Below are positions 42,001 through 51,800 of a stretch of DNA of 64,000 nt, piece by piece; positions within the stretch are counted from its first letter, which is position 1; the number at the start of each line of letters is the position of its first letter. The notes under the pieces were generated by a model. It worked only from the letters and a program-made list of their open reading frames with translations, did no database searches and was not told where the DNA came from. The DNA is from Hymenobacter translucens (GTDB lineage: Bacteria > Bacteroidota > Bacteroidia > Cytophagales > Hymenobacteraceae), in NCBI RefSeq assembly GCF_020685205.1, contig NZ_JAJERB010000007.1:226507-290506 (forward strand). The letters are read 5' to 3'. The translations under genes were made by a program, and so were the position numbers.

Positions 42001-45000
42001 ATGAAACACTTCTTCTCCTTTAACCCTCGTCTCAAGACCAGCAGGAGCAGGACCCTCAGCGGCTGGCTGCTCGCAGCGCTGCTGCTGGGCGCGGCCCCGG
42101 CGGCGAGGGCCCAGTGTGCCTTCACGACGAGCGTGACCCCGTCTGGTCCGCTCACGCTCTGCCCTGGCGGCAGCACCACGCTCACGGCTACGGCCGTCAA
42201 CACGAGCCCCGGGCTGAACATCGGTACTACCGGGCCTAATAACGACGTGAACATCGTACTGCCTTTGCCCAACGGGCAAACCCTCGTAGGCGGACGCTTC
42301 AACTCGTATGGCAGTGGGGGCTTCACGCTGGTGCGTATCAATGCCGACGGTAGCCGCGACGCCACTTTCAATCCGGCTATTGTGATTGGTATCGTCTTCG
42401 CGCTGGCTGTGGAGCCCGACGGGCAGATTCTGGTAGGCGGTAACATCACGGGCAGAACCAGCACCGGCAACAATGAGTCGGCCAACCTGCTGCGCCTTAA
42501 CGCCGATGGTACCCGCGACTTCACGTTCAACGCCGGCGGCACCAACTTCAATAGCACGGTCCTGGACCTGGCCCTGGAGCCCGACGGGCAGATTGTGGTG
42601 GGCGGCTTCTTTGATATGTATAACGGCGTGGCGGCCGGCCGGCTCATCCGCCTCAACGCCGACGGTACCCGCGACACCGGTTTCAACGCGGGCGGGAGTG
42701 CCTTCGGCAGCAGTGTGTCCGCAGTAGCCCTCGAACCCGATGGCCAGATTCTGGTGGGGGGCGGCTTCGGGACCTATAACGGCGTAGCCGTGTCGGCCCG
42801 TCTGATGCGCCTGAACGCCGATGGCTCGCGCGATGCGACCTTCAACAGCGGCGGAGCCGGGTTCGATGAGCACGTGTATGACCTCGTTCTGGAGCCCGAC
42901 GGACAGATTCTGGTGGGCGGGGCCTTCAGCGTATTCAACGGGGCGCTCAACACCCCTGACCGGCTCGTGCGCCTGAATGCTGACGGAACCCGTGACACTG
43001 GCTTCAACGGCACTAATGCCGGCTTCAGTGGATCTACTAGTGGCTCAACTGGCGGTACAATTATTCGTAGAATAGCTTTGCAGCCCGATGGCAAGGTGCT
43101 GGCCGGCGGCGTGTTTACTACCTACAATGGTGCGCCGACCAACACGCCCGACGGCCTCGTGCGCCTGAACGCCGACGGCACCCGCGACACTGGCTTCAAC
43201 GGCACCAATGCCGGCTTCAGCGGACTCGAGGCCACTATTATTGCCGTAGCCGTGCAGGCCGATGGGCAGGTGCTGGTAGGGGGTTCCTTTTCGTCCTACA
43301 ACGGGGATGGAAACGTGCCCGACTACCTGACCCGGCTCCGGGCTGATGGCTCGTTCGACAACACCCCCGTTACCCCGGCCGGTACTACCTTTGCCTGGAG
43401 CAACGGCGCTACCGGGGCCACCCTCTCGGTGACCCAGCCCGGCCTCTACCAGGTGGCGGCCACCAGCGGCAGCTGCACGACCTACAGCAACACCGTGCGC
43501 GTGGACGCAGCCCCGACCCCGACGGTAAGCATCAGTCCGGCCGGTTCGCTGAGCATCTGCGATGGCGCAACCCAGACACTGACGGCCACGGCCACCCTGC
43601 CGGGCTTTAATGCGGGCGGCGCGGGTTTTAACGCGGCCGTGAATGCAGTGCTGGCTTTGCCCGACGGAAAGACGCTGGCTGGCGGCAACTTTACGACGTA
43701 TAACGGCACTACGGCCGGCTACCTCGTCCGGCTGAATGCTGACGGCTCGCGCGATGCTACTTTCAATGCGGGCGGTGTGGGCTTTGATGGCGGCGTATTT
43801 GCCCTGGCCCTGGAGCCGGACGGGCAGGTACTGGTTGGCGGCAATTTTTCGCTTTACAACGGAGCTGCTGCCGGCCGACTCGTGCGTCTCAATACCGACG
43901 GCTCGCGCGACGCAACTTTCAACGCAGGCGGGGCGAGCTTCACGAATACGGTGTTTGCCCTGGCCCTCGAATCCGACGGGCAGGTGCTGGTGGGCGGAGC
44001 TTTCCTGACCTACAACGGGGTGAACACGCCCGACTTCCTGGTACGGCTGAACGCCAATGGTAGTCTTGATTCCAACTTTAACACGGGAGGCGCAGGCTTC
44101 AACGCTATCGTGCGGGCGCTGGTGGTAAAGTCGGATGGACAGGTACTGGCGGGCGGTGACTTCACTACCTACAATGGTAGCGCGGCGGGCCGCCTCGCGC
44201 GCCTGAACGCCGATGGCACCCGCGACGCGACTTTCAACACAACTACTGGCTTCGGCGACACGGTAAATGCGCTTGCGCTGGAATCTGACGGCCAGGTGCT
44301 GGTTGGCGGCTTCTTCCTGACGTATAACGGCGTGACCATTCCGAAACACCTGGCCCGCCTCAATACCGACGGCTCGCGCGATGCAACCTTTAACAGCGGT
44401 GGTACGGGCTTTGACGGCGGCTCGGTGGCTTCGCTGGCACTGAAATCCGATGGACAGGTGCTGGTGGGCGGCTATTTTACGACCTATAACGGCAGCACTG
44501 CCGGCCGCCTCGTGCGCCTGAACGCCGATGGCACCCGCGACGCAGGCTTTAACGGCAGCAATGCAGGCTTCGCCAATTTCGTGCTGGCCCTGGCCCTGGA
44601 AGCCGATGGGCAGGTAGTGGCAGGCGGCAACTTCGCTTCATATAACGGCGCTGACGTGCCCGATGGGCTTACCCGCCTCAATGCCGATGGCACGGCTAAC
44701 ACCACGGCTACGGCCGCGGCCGGGGCTACCTTTGCCTGGAGCACCGGCGCTACCGGCGCAAGCATCGTCGTGAGCCGGCCCGGCGCGTATTCGGCTACGG
44801 CCACTGCCGGCGGCTGCACTACGGGCAGCAACGTCGTGCAGGTAACCGAGACCACCCCCGCGACGGTTGTCGTAACGCCGGCCGGTCCGCTGACCGTGTG
44901 CGCGGGCGGCAGCCTGACGCTGACCGCAGCCGCGACCGAGCCGGGCACGACCACGCCCGTGGCGGGAGCCACCTTCGTCTGGAGCAACGGGGCCACCGGC

Positions 45001-48000
45001 CCCAGCATTACCGTAACCGAGCCGGGACTGTATCAGGCCACGGCGACGAGCGGTGGCGGCTGCCTGGCTTACAGCAACCTGGTGCAGGTAAACGCCCCCG
45101 CTGCCGTAGCCGTGCGCGTGACGCCGGTCGGGCCGGTGAGCTTGCCTTCCGGCGGCTCCGAAACGCTGACGGCGGCAGCTGTGCGGCCCGGCTTTAACGT
45201 GGGCGGCGCCGGATTAGGGAGCTTTAGCAGCGGGGTAAGCGTACAGGCCCTGGCCCTGGAGCCCGACGGGCAGGTGCTGGCCGGTGGCAGCTTCAGCCGC
45301 TTCAATGGGCAGGCAATTCCCACAAACCTGGCCCGCTTCAACGCCGACGGTACCCGCGACGCCAGCTTTAACAGCGGCGGCAGCGGCTTCAATGACCCGG
45401 TGTACGCACTGGCCGTGCTGCCGGGCGGTAAGTTGCTGGCGGGTGGCTTCTTCTTCAGCTACAACGGCACCAACGTATCGGGCCGCCTCGTGCGGCTCAA
45501 CGCCAACGGCAGCCTCGACGCGACCTTTAACGCGGGCGGCGCAGGCTTCAATGGCACCGTGCGGGCACTGGCCGTGCAGCCCGATGGCCGGATACTGGTC
45601 GGCGGCGAGTTTACCCAGTATAATCGGGTGAACGTGCCCGGCCGCCTGGTGCGCCTCAACGCCGATGGCACCCTGGACCAAAGCTTTAACGCCGGCAGCG
45701 CGGGCTTCGACAATACGGTACACGCCCTGGCCCTGGAGCCCGACGGACAGGTGCTGGTGGGCGGCTTCTTTACTTCGTACAACGGTCTGGCCAACACGCC
45801 TGACTACCTCGTGCGCCTTAACGCTGACGGTACGCGCGACCTGAGTTTCAACGGCGCCGCTGCCGGTTTGAATGAACGCGTTTTTGCCTTGTCGGTACAG
45901 CCCGACGGCCGGGTACTGGTCGGCGGCTATTTCACGCAGTATAATGGCGTGAATGTGCCAGACCTTTTGATACGCCTGAACGCTGATGGTTCCCATGATG
46001 CCAGCTTTAACACCGGTGGCTCGGGCTTCAGCGGCTCGGTATGGGCACTGGGGGTGCAACCTGACGGCAAGGTGCTGGTAGGCGGTAACATTCTTAGCTA
46101 TAACGGCGCATCCATCCCCGACCAGTTCGTTCGCCTCAACGCCGACGGCACCCGCGACCTGACCTTTGGCCCCGTGGGCCCGGGCACCCGGGGCTTCAGC
46201 AGTACGGTATTCGCCCTGGCCTTGCAGCCGGATGCGCAGGTAGTGGTAGGCGGTACGTTCGGCAGCTATAACGGAGCCGACATCCCCGACCTGCTCACCC
46301 GCCTAACGGCCACCGGCACCCGGGGCGACGTGGACGCTCCGCTGACCGGCGCTACCTATGCCTGGACTCCCGGCGGCAGCACCGGCTCTACGCTGAATGT
46401 GAGCACGGCCGGCACCTACTCGGCCACGGCCACCGACCCGGCCAGCGGCTGCTCCTTTACGTCCAACGCCGTTGTCGTAACCGCTTCGGGAGCAACCGAC
46501 CTGGTGGTAAGTACGCTGGGGCAAAGCATCCCGGCCGGCACCTACAACAACGTGACCGTGACCGGTACCGGCGCGGGTACGCTGCAGGGCAACATTACCG
46601 TCAACGGCGCCCTGCTGGTGGAAACCGGCGGTCAGCTCAGCTCCGGCTGTTTCGAAGTTACCGGTCCGGGCTCGTTTACCCTGCAGGCCGGCGCCTCGTT
46701 AAGCATCTGTTCCCCGGCCGGCCTGAGCACTACGCCCGGCGCCGGCATGGTGCAGGTTACCGGCACCCGCTCGTTCTCCTCCGATGCGACCTACACCTAC
46801 AACGGCACCCAGCCCCAGGTTACCGGCTCGGCCCTGCCCGGCCAGGTGCGTGAGCTGGTCACCACCAACGCCAACACCGTCACGCTCAGCCAGCCGCTGA
46901 GTGTGCGTCAGCGCCTGGTGCTGAGCAGCACGGGCAACGTGGACCTGAGCGGCCAGTCCCTGACCTTGCTCTCGGATGCGACGGGCACGGCGCTGGTCGT
47001 GAACAGCGGCACGGGCGTGGTGAATGGCACGGCCATCGTGCAGCGCTTTATCAGCCCGGCCCAGAACCCAGGCCCGGGCTACCGCCACTTCTCGGCCCCC
47101 GTCGCCAGTGCCCCGGTCAGCCAGCTGGGCACCTCCGGCACGACGCCCGTCGTCAACCCCGACTACAACGGCAGCGCTACGCCGGGCTCGGTGTCGCCCT
47201 TCCCCACCGTGTTCGGCTACCAGCAGCTGCGCCTGGACCGCACGACCAACAACCTGTCGGCCTTTGACAAGGGCTGGTTCTCGCCCATGACCCTGGGCGA
47301 GACGATGCAGGTCGGCGCGGGCTACACGTTCAACGTGCCCGGCAGCCGCACGGTCAGCTTCTCCGGCACGCTCAACACGGGCACTTACCCGCTCGCCCTG
47401 GAGCGCAACCCGGACACGAGCCCCACCGCCGCCGCCGCCGGCTGGCAGCTGGTGGGCAACCCCTACCCGGCCCCGCTCGACTGGCGCCTGGTTGTTGAAG
47501 CCGACCGTATGGGCCTGACGGGTGCGATGTACGTGTTTGAAAGCCGCGACACGTACACCGGCGCCTACCGCTCCTATACCAACGGCATCGGCGTGGGCGG
47601 ACCCTTCATTGCCAGCGGGCAGGCCTTCTTCGTGCGCGTTGCCCCGGGGCAGACCACGGCCACGCTCACCTTGCGCGACGCCCAGCGCGTGACCAGCTAT
47701 GCCACCCAGGCGACCTTCCGCCGCAGCACGGCCGACACCCGTCCGCAGCTGCGCCTGGAGCTGCAAAACGGCTCGTCCTCGGATGCCGTGTATGTGTACG
47801 TGCAGGCCGGTGCCACCGCCGGGCTGGATCCGGGCTATGACGCCGAGAAGCTGCGCAACACGACCGGCCTGAACGTGGCCGCCACGGCCAGCACCGGCCA
47901 GAGCCTCTCGATTCAGGGCCTGGGCACGCTGGGCACGACGGCAACGGTGGTGCCGCTGACGGTGCAGGTTCCGCAGGCCGGCTCCTACTCGCTGGCCGTC

Positions 48001-48420
48001 GGGGAGCTGCTCAACTTTGCGCCCAACGCAACGGTCACCCTGCGCGACGATCTGCTGGGCACGAGCACGCTGCTCACCGGCACGACGCGCTACAGCTTCC
48101 AGACGACGGGCACCACGGCCAACGGGCGCTTCTACCTGGAGCTGCGCAGCACCGGGGCCCTGTCGACGGCCTCGCAGGTGCTGAGCCAGCAGGTGCAGCT
48201 GTATCCGAACCCGGCCCACGGCCAGTTCCGGGTCCTGCTGCCGGCCAGTGTCGCTTCGGCTCAGCTGACCCTGCTCAACGCCCTGGGCCAGACGGTGCGC
48301 ACCCTGAACGCCACCGGCACCAGCACCCTCGTGGATGCTTCGGGCCTGGCGCAAGGCGTGTACACGCTGCGCGTGCAGGCTGGTGCGGCTACGGCTACCA
48401 AGCGTCTGGTCATCGAATAA
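42001..48420 (+). CDS. Giant T9SS-secreted protein of 21 delta-60 repeats and Ig-like domains
   Basis: Secreted protein of 2139 residues. The signal peptide (RTLSGWLLAALLLGAAPAARA) ends before QCAF. It then carries 21 delta-60 beta-propeller repeats of about 50 residues (pattern ALEPDGQVLVGGxF then YNG then RLNADGTRD) in three blocks of exactly seven (about 42240-43360, 43600-44690, 45190-46320), each of which would fold as one propeller. Ig-like segments (TPSGPLTLCPGGSTTLTATA, TFAWSNGATGATLSVTQPG) precede or separate the blocks. The C-terminal third has SPAxPGPGYRHFSAPV-like and GNPYPAPLDW sequences common to large Bacteroidota adhesins, and the protein ends in a T9SS type A sorting domain (LYPNPAHGQFRVLLPA ... 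GVYTLRVQAG). An adhesive or surface-layer role is inference. The high repeat content makes assembly errors possible. Confidence 0.93.
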   Translation: MKHFFSFNPRLKTSRSRTLSGWLLAALLLGAAPAARAQCAFTTSVTPSGPLTLCPGGSTTLTATAVNTSPGLNIGTTGPNNDVNIVLPLPNGQTLVGGRFNSYGSGGFTLVRINADGSRDATFNPAIVIGIVFALAVEPDGQILVGGNITGRTSTGNNESANLLRLNADGTRDFTFNAGGTNFNSTVLDLALEPDGQIVVGGFFDMYNGVAAGRLIRLNADGTRDTGFNAGGSAFGSSVSAVALEPDGQILVGGGFGTYNGVAVSARLMRLNADGSRDATFNSGGAGFDEHVYDLVLEPDGQILVGGAFSVFNGALNTPDRLVRLNADGTRDTGFNGTNAGFSGSTSGSTGGTIIRRIALQPDGKVLAGGVFTTYNGAPTNTPDGLVRLNADGTRDTGFNGTNAGFSGLEATIIAVAVQADGQVLVGGSFSSYNGDGNVPDYLTRLRADGSFDNTPVTPAGTTFAWSNGATGATLSVTQPGLYQVAATSGSCTTYSNTVRVDAAPTPTVSISPAGSLSICDGATQTLTATATLPGFNAGGAGFNAAVNAVLALPDGKTLAGGNFTTYNGTTAGYLVRLNADGSRDATFNAGGVGFDGGVFALALEPDGQVLVGGNFSLYNGAAAGRLVRLNTDGSRDATFNAGGASFTNTVFALALESDGQVLVGGAFLTYNGVNTPDFLVRLNANGSLDSNFNTGGAGFNAIVRALVVKSDGQVLAGGDFTTYNGSAAGRLARLNADGTRDATFNTTTGFGDTVNALALESDGQVLVGGFFLTYNGVTIPKHLARLNTDGSRDATFNSGGTGFDGGSVASLALKSDGQVLVGGYFTTYNGSTAGRLVRLNADGTRDAGFNGSNAGFANFVLALALEADGQVVAGGNFASYNGADVPDGLTRLNADGTANTTATAAAGATFAWSTGATGASIVVSRPGAYSATATAGGCTTGSNVVQVTETTPATVVVTPAGPLTVCAGGSLTLTAAATEPGTTTPVAGATFVWSNGATGPSITVTEPGLYQATATSGGGCLAYSNLVQVNAPAAVAVRVTPVGPVSLPSGGSETLTAAAVRPGFNVGGAGLGSFSSGVSVQALALEPDGQVLAGGSFSRFNGQAIPTNLARFNADGTRDASFNSGGSGFNDPVYALAVLPGGKLLAGGFFFSYNGTNVSGRLVRLNANGSLDATFNAGGAGFNGTVRALAVQPDGRILVGGEFTQYNRVNVPGRLVRLNADGTLDQSFNAGSAGFDNTVHALALEPDGQVLVGGFFTSYNGLANTPDYLVRLNADGTRDLSFNGAAAGLNERVFALSVQPDGRVLVGGYFTQYNGVNVPDLLIRLNADGSHDASFNTGGSGFSGSVWALGVQPDGKVLVGGNILSYNGASIPDQFVRLNADGTRDLTFGPVGPGTRGFSSTVFALALQPDAQVVVGGTFGSYNGADIPDLLTRLTATGTRGDVDAPLTGATYAWTPGGSTGSTLNVSTAGTYSATATDPASGCSFTSNAVVVTASGATDLVVSTLGQSIPAGTYNNVTVTGTGAGTLQGNITVNGALLVETGGQLSSGCFEVTGPGSFTLQAGASLSICSPAGLSTTPGAGMVQVTGTRSFSSDATYTYNGTQPQVTGSALPGQVRELVTTNANTVTLSQPLSVRQRLVLSSTGNVDLSGQSLTLLSDATGTALVVNSGTGVVNGTAIVQRFISPAQNPGPGYRHFSAPVASAPVSQLGTSGTTPVVNPDYNGSATPGSVSPFPTVFGYQQLRLDRTTNNLSAFDKGWFSPMTLGETMQVGAGYTFNVPGSRTVSFSGTLNTGTYPLALERNPDTSPTAAAAGWQLVGNPYPAPLDWRLVVEADRMGLTGAMYVFESRDTYTGAYRSYTNGIGVGGPFIASGQAFFVRVAPGQTTATLTLRDAQRVTSYATQATFRRSTADTRPQLRLELQNGSSSDAVYVYVQAGATAGLDPGYDAEKLRNTTGLNVAATASTGQSLSIQGLGTLGTTATVVPLTVQVPQAGSYSLAVGELLNFAPNATVTLRDDLLGTSTLLTGTTRYSFQTTGTTANGRFYLELRSTGALSTASQVLSQQVQLYPNPAHGQFRVLLPASVASAQLTLLNALGQTVRTLNATGTSTLVDASGLAQGVYTLRVQAGAATATKRLVIE
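42240..43360 (+). repeat. Delta-60 repeat block 1 (seven repeats)
   Basis: Seven copies recognisable by G-Q/K-x-L-x-G-G cores. The last ends in LTRLRADG and is followed by an Ig-like stretch. Confidence 0.85.
43600..44690 (+). repeat. Delta-60 repeat block 2 (seven repeats)
   Basis: Begins LPGFNAGGAGF and contains seven G-x-x-L/V-x-G-G cores. The final repeat ends in GLTRLNADG. Confidence 0.85.
45190..46320 (+). repeat. Delta-60 repeat block 3 (seven repeats)
   Basis: Begins RPGFNVGGAGL and contains seven cores. The final repeat ends in LLTRLTATG. Confidence 0.85.
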
Positions 48421-48434
48421 TTGCTCATCGGCAA

Positions 48435-48462
48435 CCGTCCCGGCTTCCTGGAGCCGGGACGG
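48435..48462 (+). repeat. GC-rich 11-bp hairpin between the giant gene and the PID-CTERM-like gene
   Basis: CCGTCCCGGCT (48435-48445) pairs perfectly with AGCCGGGACGG (48452-48462) around a 6-nt loop, but no T-run follows. It may be a processing or attenuation element rather than a terminator. Confidence 0.7.
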
Positions 48463-48488
48463 CAAAGCCACTACCGACTCTGTTCCTT

Positions 48489-48683
48489 ATGAAATACCTG
48501 TTAGCTGCTGCCGTGCTGCTCTCCTTCAGTTGGAGTGCGCAGGCCCAGGACCCCGACTCCGGCGGCCCCACCCCGAACCCGTCCACGCCTACGGCCGTGC
48601 CCATCGACGGGGGAGCTTCGCTGCTGCTGGCCGGTGGGGCGGCCTACGCCCTGGCCCGACTGCGTAAGCGCCGTCACGCCTAG
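48489..48683 (+). CDS. Small PID-CTERM-like sorting-signal protein
   Basis: Protein of 64 residues made of little more than two targeting signals. An N-terminal signal peptide (MKYLLAAAVLLSFSWSAQAQ) is followed by a short P/T/D/G-rich linker, then VPIDGGASLLLAGGAAYALA and a basic tail RLRKRRHA. This matches the layout of the PID-CTERM class in Bacteroidota: a Pro-Ile-Asp-Gly motif, one hydrophobic helix, and an arginine cluster, thought to be a sorting signal processed by a membrane transpeptidase. I assign it by pattern, not by search. It lies 68 nt after the giant surface gene on the same strand, past a hairpin, and has its own terminator downstream. Confidence 0.72.
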   Translation: MKYLLAAAVLLSFSWSAQAQDPDSGGPTPNPSTPTAVPIDGGASLLLAGGAAYALARLRKRRHA

Positions 48684-48704
48684 CGCAGTTGTTACCCTCT
48701 GGTT

Positions 48705-48738
48705 AACGCCGTCCGGTCAGCAGACCGGGCGGCGTTTT
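48705..48738 (+). terminator. Terminator after the PID-CTERM-like gene
   Basis: AACGCCGtCCGGTC pairs with GACCGGgCGGCGTT (one mismatch) at 48705-48736, followed by TTTT. It closes the transcript begun at 42001 or 48489. Confidence 0.78.
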
Positions 48739-48827
48739 GCATTCACGCCATTATTGCGCGCTATTACCTCAACAGCAATTCCCTATTTTCTATACCTTCC
48801 GGCGTCATTTCTACTCCCTCTATTCTT

Positions 48828-51800
48828 ATGACTACCCCCCGACTGCTCCGCCTGCCCCTGCTGGTGCTGCTGGCTTTGCTGTGCGCCTGCTCCCGGTCCG
48901 GCCCCGACGATAAAGCCGGCCCCGACGGCACCGAAATAGCGCCCTATCAGAACATCGTCTTTGCCTTCGACGAGCCCCTGGGTGCGGGCCGGGTGAACCG
49001 CTGGGACACCGTGCAGTACGTGAAGTTTGAGCCCGCCGTGCGCGGCAAGTTTAAGTGGACCGGGGACCGGGAGCTGGTGTTCTCGCCCCAGGAGCCGTTC
49101 CGGCCCGCCACGACCTTCCAGGCGCAGTGGCACCCGGTAGCCATGGCCCAGCTGCAGAAGGGGAAGCTGCCCGACCTGCCCTTGGCCCGGTTCCATACGC
49201 CCCGGCTGCGGATGCACGAGCCCCAGCTGTTCTGGACCCAGAGCCGCCGCGCTGCCGGCACCGCCGAGATGCGCGCCAACCTGCTGTTCAACTACGCCGT
49301 GAAGCCCGCCGACGTGCAGCCATTGCTGCGCGTAACGCAGGACGGCAAGCCCGTCGCCTTTGAGCTGGTGAGCAGCACCGAGGCCGACAGCGTGGTGGGT
49401 GTGGCCTTCACCCAGGACGTGCGCCAGGGCTCCCCCGTGGAGCTGACCATCGCGCCCGGTTTGCACCCCGTCGGCTCCGACCAGACCACCAGCAAGCCCT
49501 TCTCCGCCCAGGCCCAGGTGCCCGACCCGCAAACCCTGCTGATCCGGGAAGTAACGGCCGCGCTGGTCGAGGGCGACCCGGTGATTACCGTGCTCACCAA
49601 CCAGCCGGTGTCGGCGCTGGAAATTCAGCCGCTGCTGACGGTGACGCCCGAGGTGGCGTTTTCGGTGGAAGCCCTGGAAAGCGGCTTTACGCTCAAGGGT
49701 GCGTTCGACGTGGATAAAACCTACCAGGTCGGGCTGCGGACCGGGGTGCGCGGGGCATTGGGCGGACAGCTCGCCGAGCCGTTCACGCAGACCGTATCGT
49801 TCGTGGACGAGCGGCCTTCGCTGAGCTTTGCCCACGGCGGCAAGGCCATGTACCTCGACGCGCTGGGCGCCCGCAACCTGGGCATCCGGGTGTCGGAAGT
49901 GGGCAAGGTGCAGGTCACCATCGCCAAGGTGTATGCCAACAACATCCAGGCGTTTCTGCGCCAGGGCACGAGCTATGGCTACGGGGATGAGGAAGGCGAA
50001 GGGGGCGAATACGAGGGCGGGGACGGCGAAGACTACGAGTCTCACTCCTACCAGTACTACGACATCGAGAACGTGGGCAGCGTGGTGTCGGAGCGCACCT
50101 ACACGGTGGCGAATCTGCCGAAGCAGCAGGGCTTCCGCCTGCTGAACATGACCCTCAAGGACCTGGAGTTCAGCGGGGGCATGAAGGGCCTCTACATCGT
50201 GAAAGTGCAGGACACCGAGCGGCAGTGGCTGCAGGTAAGCAAGGTGATTTCGGTGTCGGACATCGGCCTGATCGTCAAGCAGGGTCAGGCTGGCAGCACG
50301 CTGGTGTTTGCCAACTCTATCCGCACCGCCAGGCCCCTGAGCGGCGTTACGGTGCGGTTTGTGTCGTCGAACAACCAGGTCATTGGCACCGGCGTCACGA
50401 ACGGCAGCGGCGTGGCCTTGTTCGACAGCACGGCCCGTACCAGCCGGTTCCGGCTCTCCATGCTCACCGCCCAGCAGGGCGCCGACTTCACCTTCCTCGA
50501 CCTGGCCTCCAACCGCGTCGAAACCTCGCGCTTCGACGTGGGCGGACTGCAAAGCAACGCCGCCCGCTACCAGGCGTTTCTGTACGGCGACCGGGACCTG
50601 TACCGCCCCGGCGACACCGTGCGCACCAACACCGTGGTCCGTACCGACACCTGGCAAACTCCACCGGCGAACCTGCCGGTCAAGATCCGGCTCTTGCTGC
50701 CCACGGGCAAGGAGTACGCCAGCCTGCGCCGTAAGCTCTCGGCCGACGGCTCGTTTGAGTCGCGCTTTATTCTGCCCCCGGCCATCATGACCGGCCTCTA
50801 CACCCTGGAAGTTTTGACCGGCAACGACGTGCTGCTGGCCTCCAAGAAGATCAGCGTGGAAGAGTTTATGCCCGACCGCCTCAAGGTGACGGTGAAAGCC
50901 GCCCCGGCCGTGGCGAAACCGGGCCAGCCCGTCACGGCCACCCTCACGGCGATGAACCTGTTCGGCCCGCCGGCCGCCGACCGGAAGTTTGAAGTGGAAT
51001 TCTCGCTCAAGGCCAAGCCGTTTAAGCCCAAGCAGTACGCCGACTACACCTTCTACATCCAGAGCGGGGAGCAGCGCAACAGCGAGTATATCGGCGACGA
51101 GGAAAACCCCGAGGTGTCGGACCGGTTCGAGAAAACCATGCGGGAAGGCAGCACCGACGCCACCGGCCGCGGTACCGCCACCTACGACGTGCCCGACTTC
51201 GAAAACCTGGGCACTTTGGAAGGAACCGCCTTTGCCACCGTGTTCGACGAAAGCGGCCGGCCAGTAAACCGCCTGGCAACCTTCGAGGTGCAGACCCAGC
51301 CGGTGTTGTTCGGCATTCAGCGCCTGCCCGAGCTGGTCAGCACCCGCCAGCCGATGACGGTTCGGCTCGTGGGGCTCACGCCGGGCGGGCAGCCCACCTC
51401 GGCCCCGGCCCGGGTGCAGATCGTGCGGCTGATCTGGGAAACGGTGATTGAGCGCCGGGGCGGGCGCTACGTGTACAACTCCCAGAAGCGCGAGCAGGTC
51501 GTGGTAACCCAGGACCGCACCGTGGGTTCGGGCACGAGTATGGGCTTCACGCCCGTCAGCTCGGGCGAGTACGAGGTGCGCGTCAGCCGGCCCGGGGCCG
51601 AAACCTACGTGACCAGCCGCTTCTACGCCTATGGCTACGGCGACACCGACAGCAACTCGTTTGAAGTCAGCAACGAGGGTGAGGTAACCATTGAGGCCGA
51701 CAAGGCGAAGTACCAGCCGGGGCAGACGGCCAACCTGCTGCTGAAAACGCCCTTCCCGGGCCGGGTGCTCGTGACGGTGGAGCGCAACCGCGTCATCGAC

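Noticed and set aside
42240..46320. Tandem DNA repeats as a mobile or satellite element
   Set aside because: The repeats are in frame and encode delta-60 propeller blades of one secreted protein.
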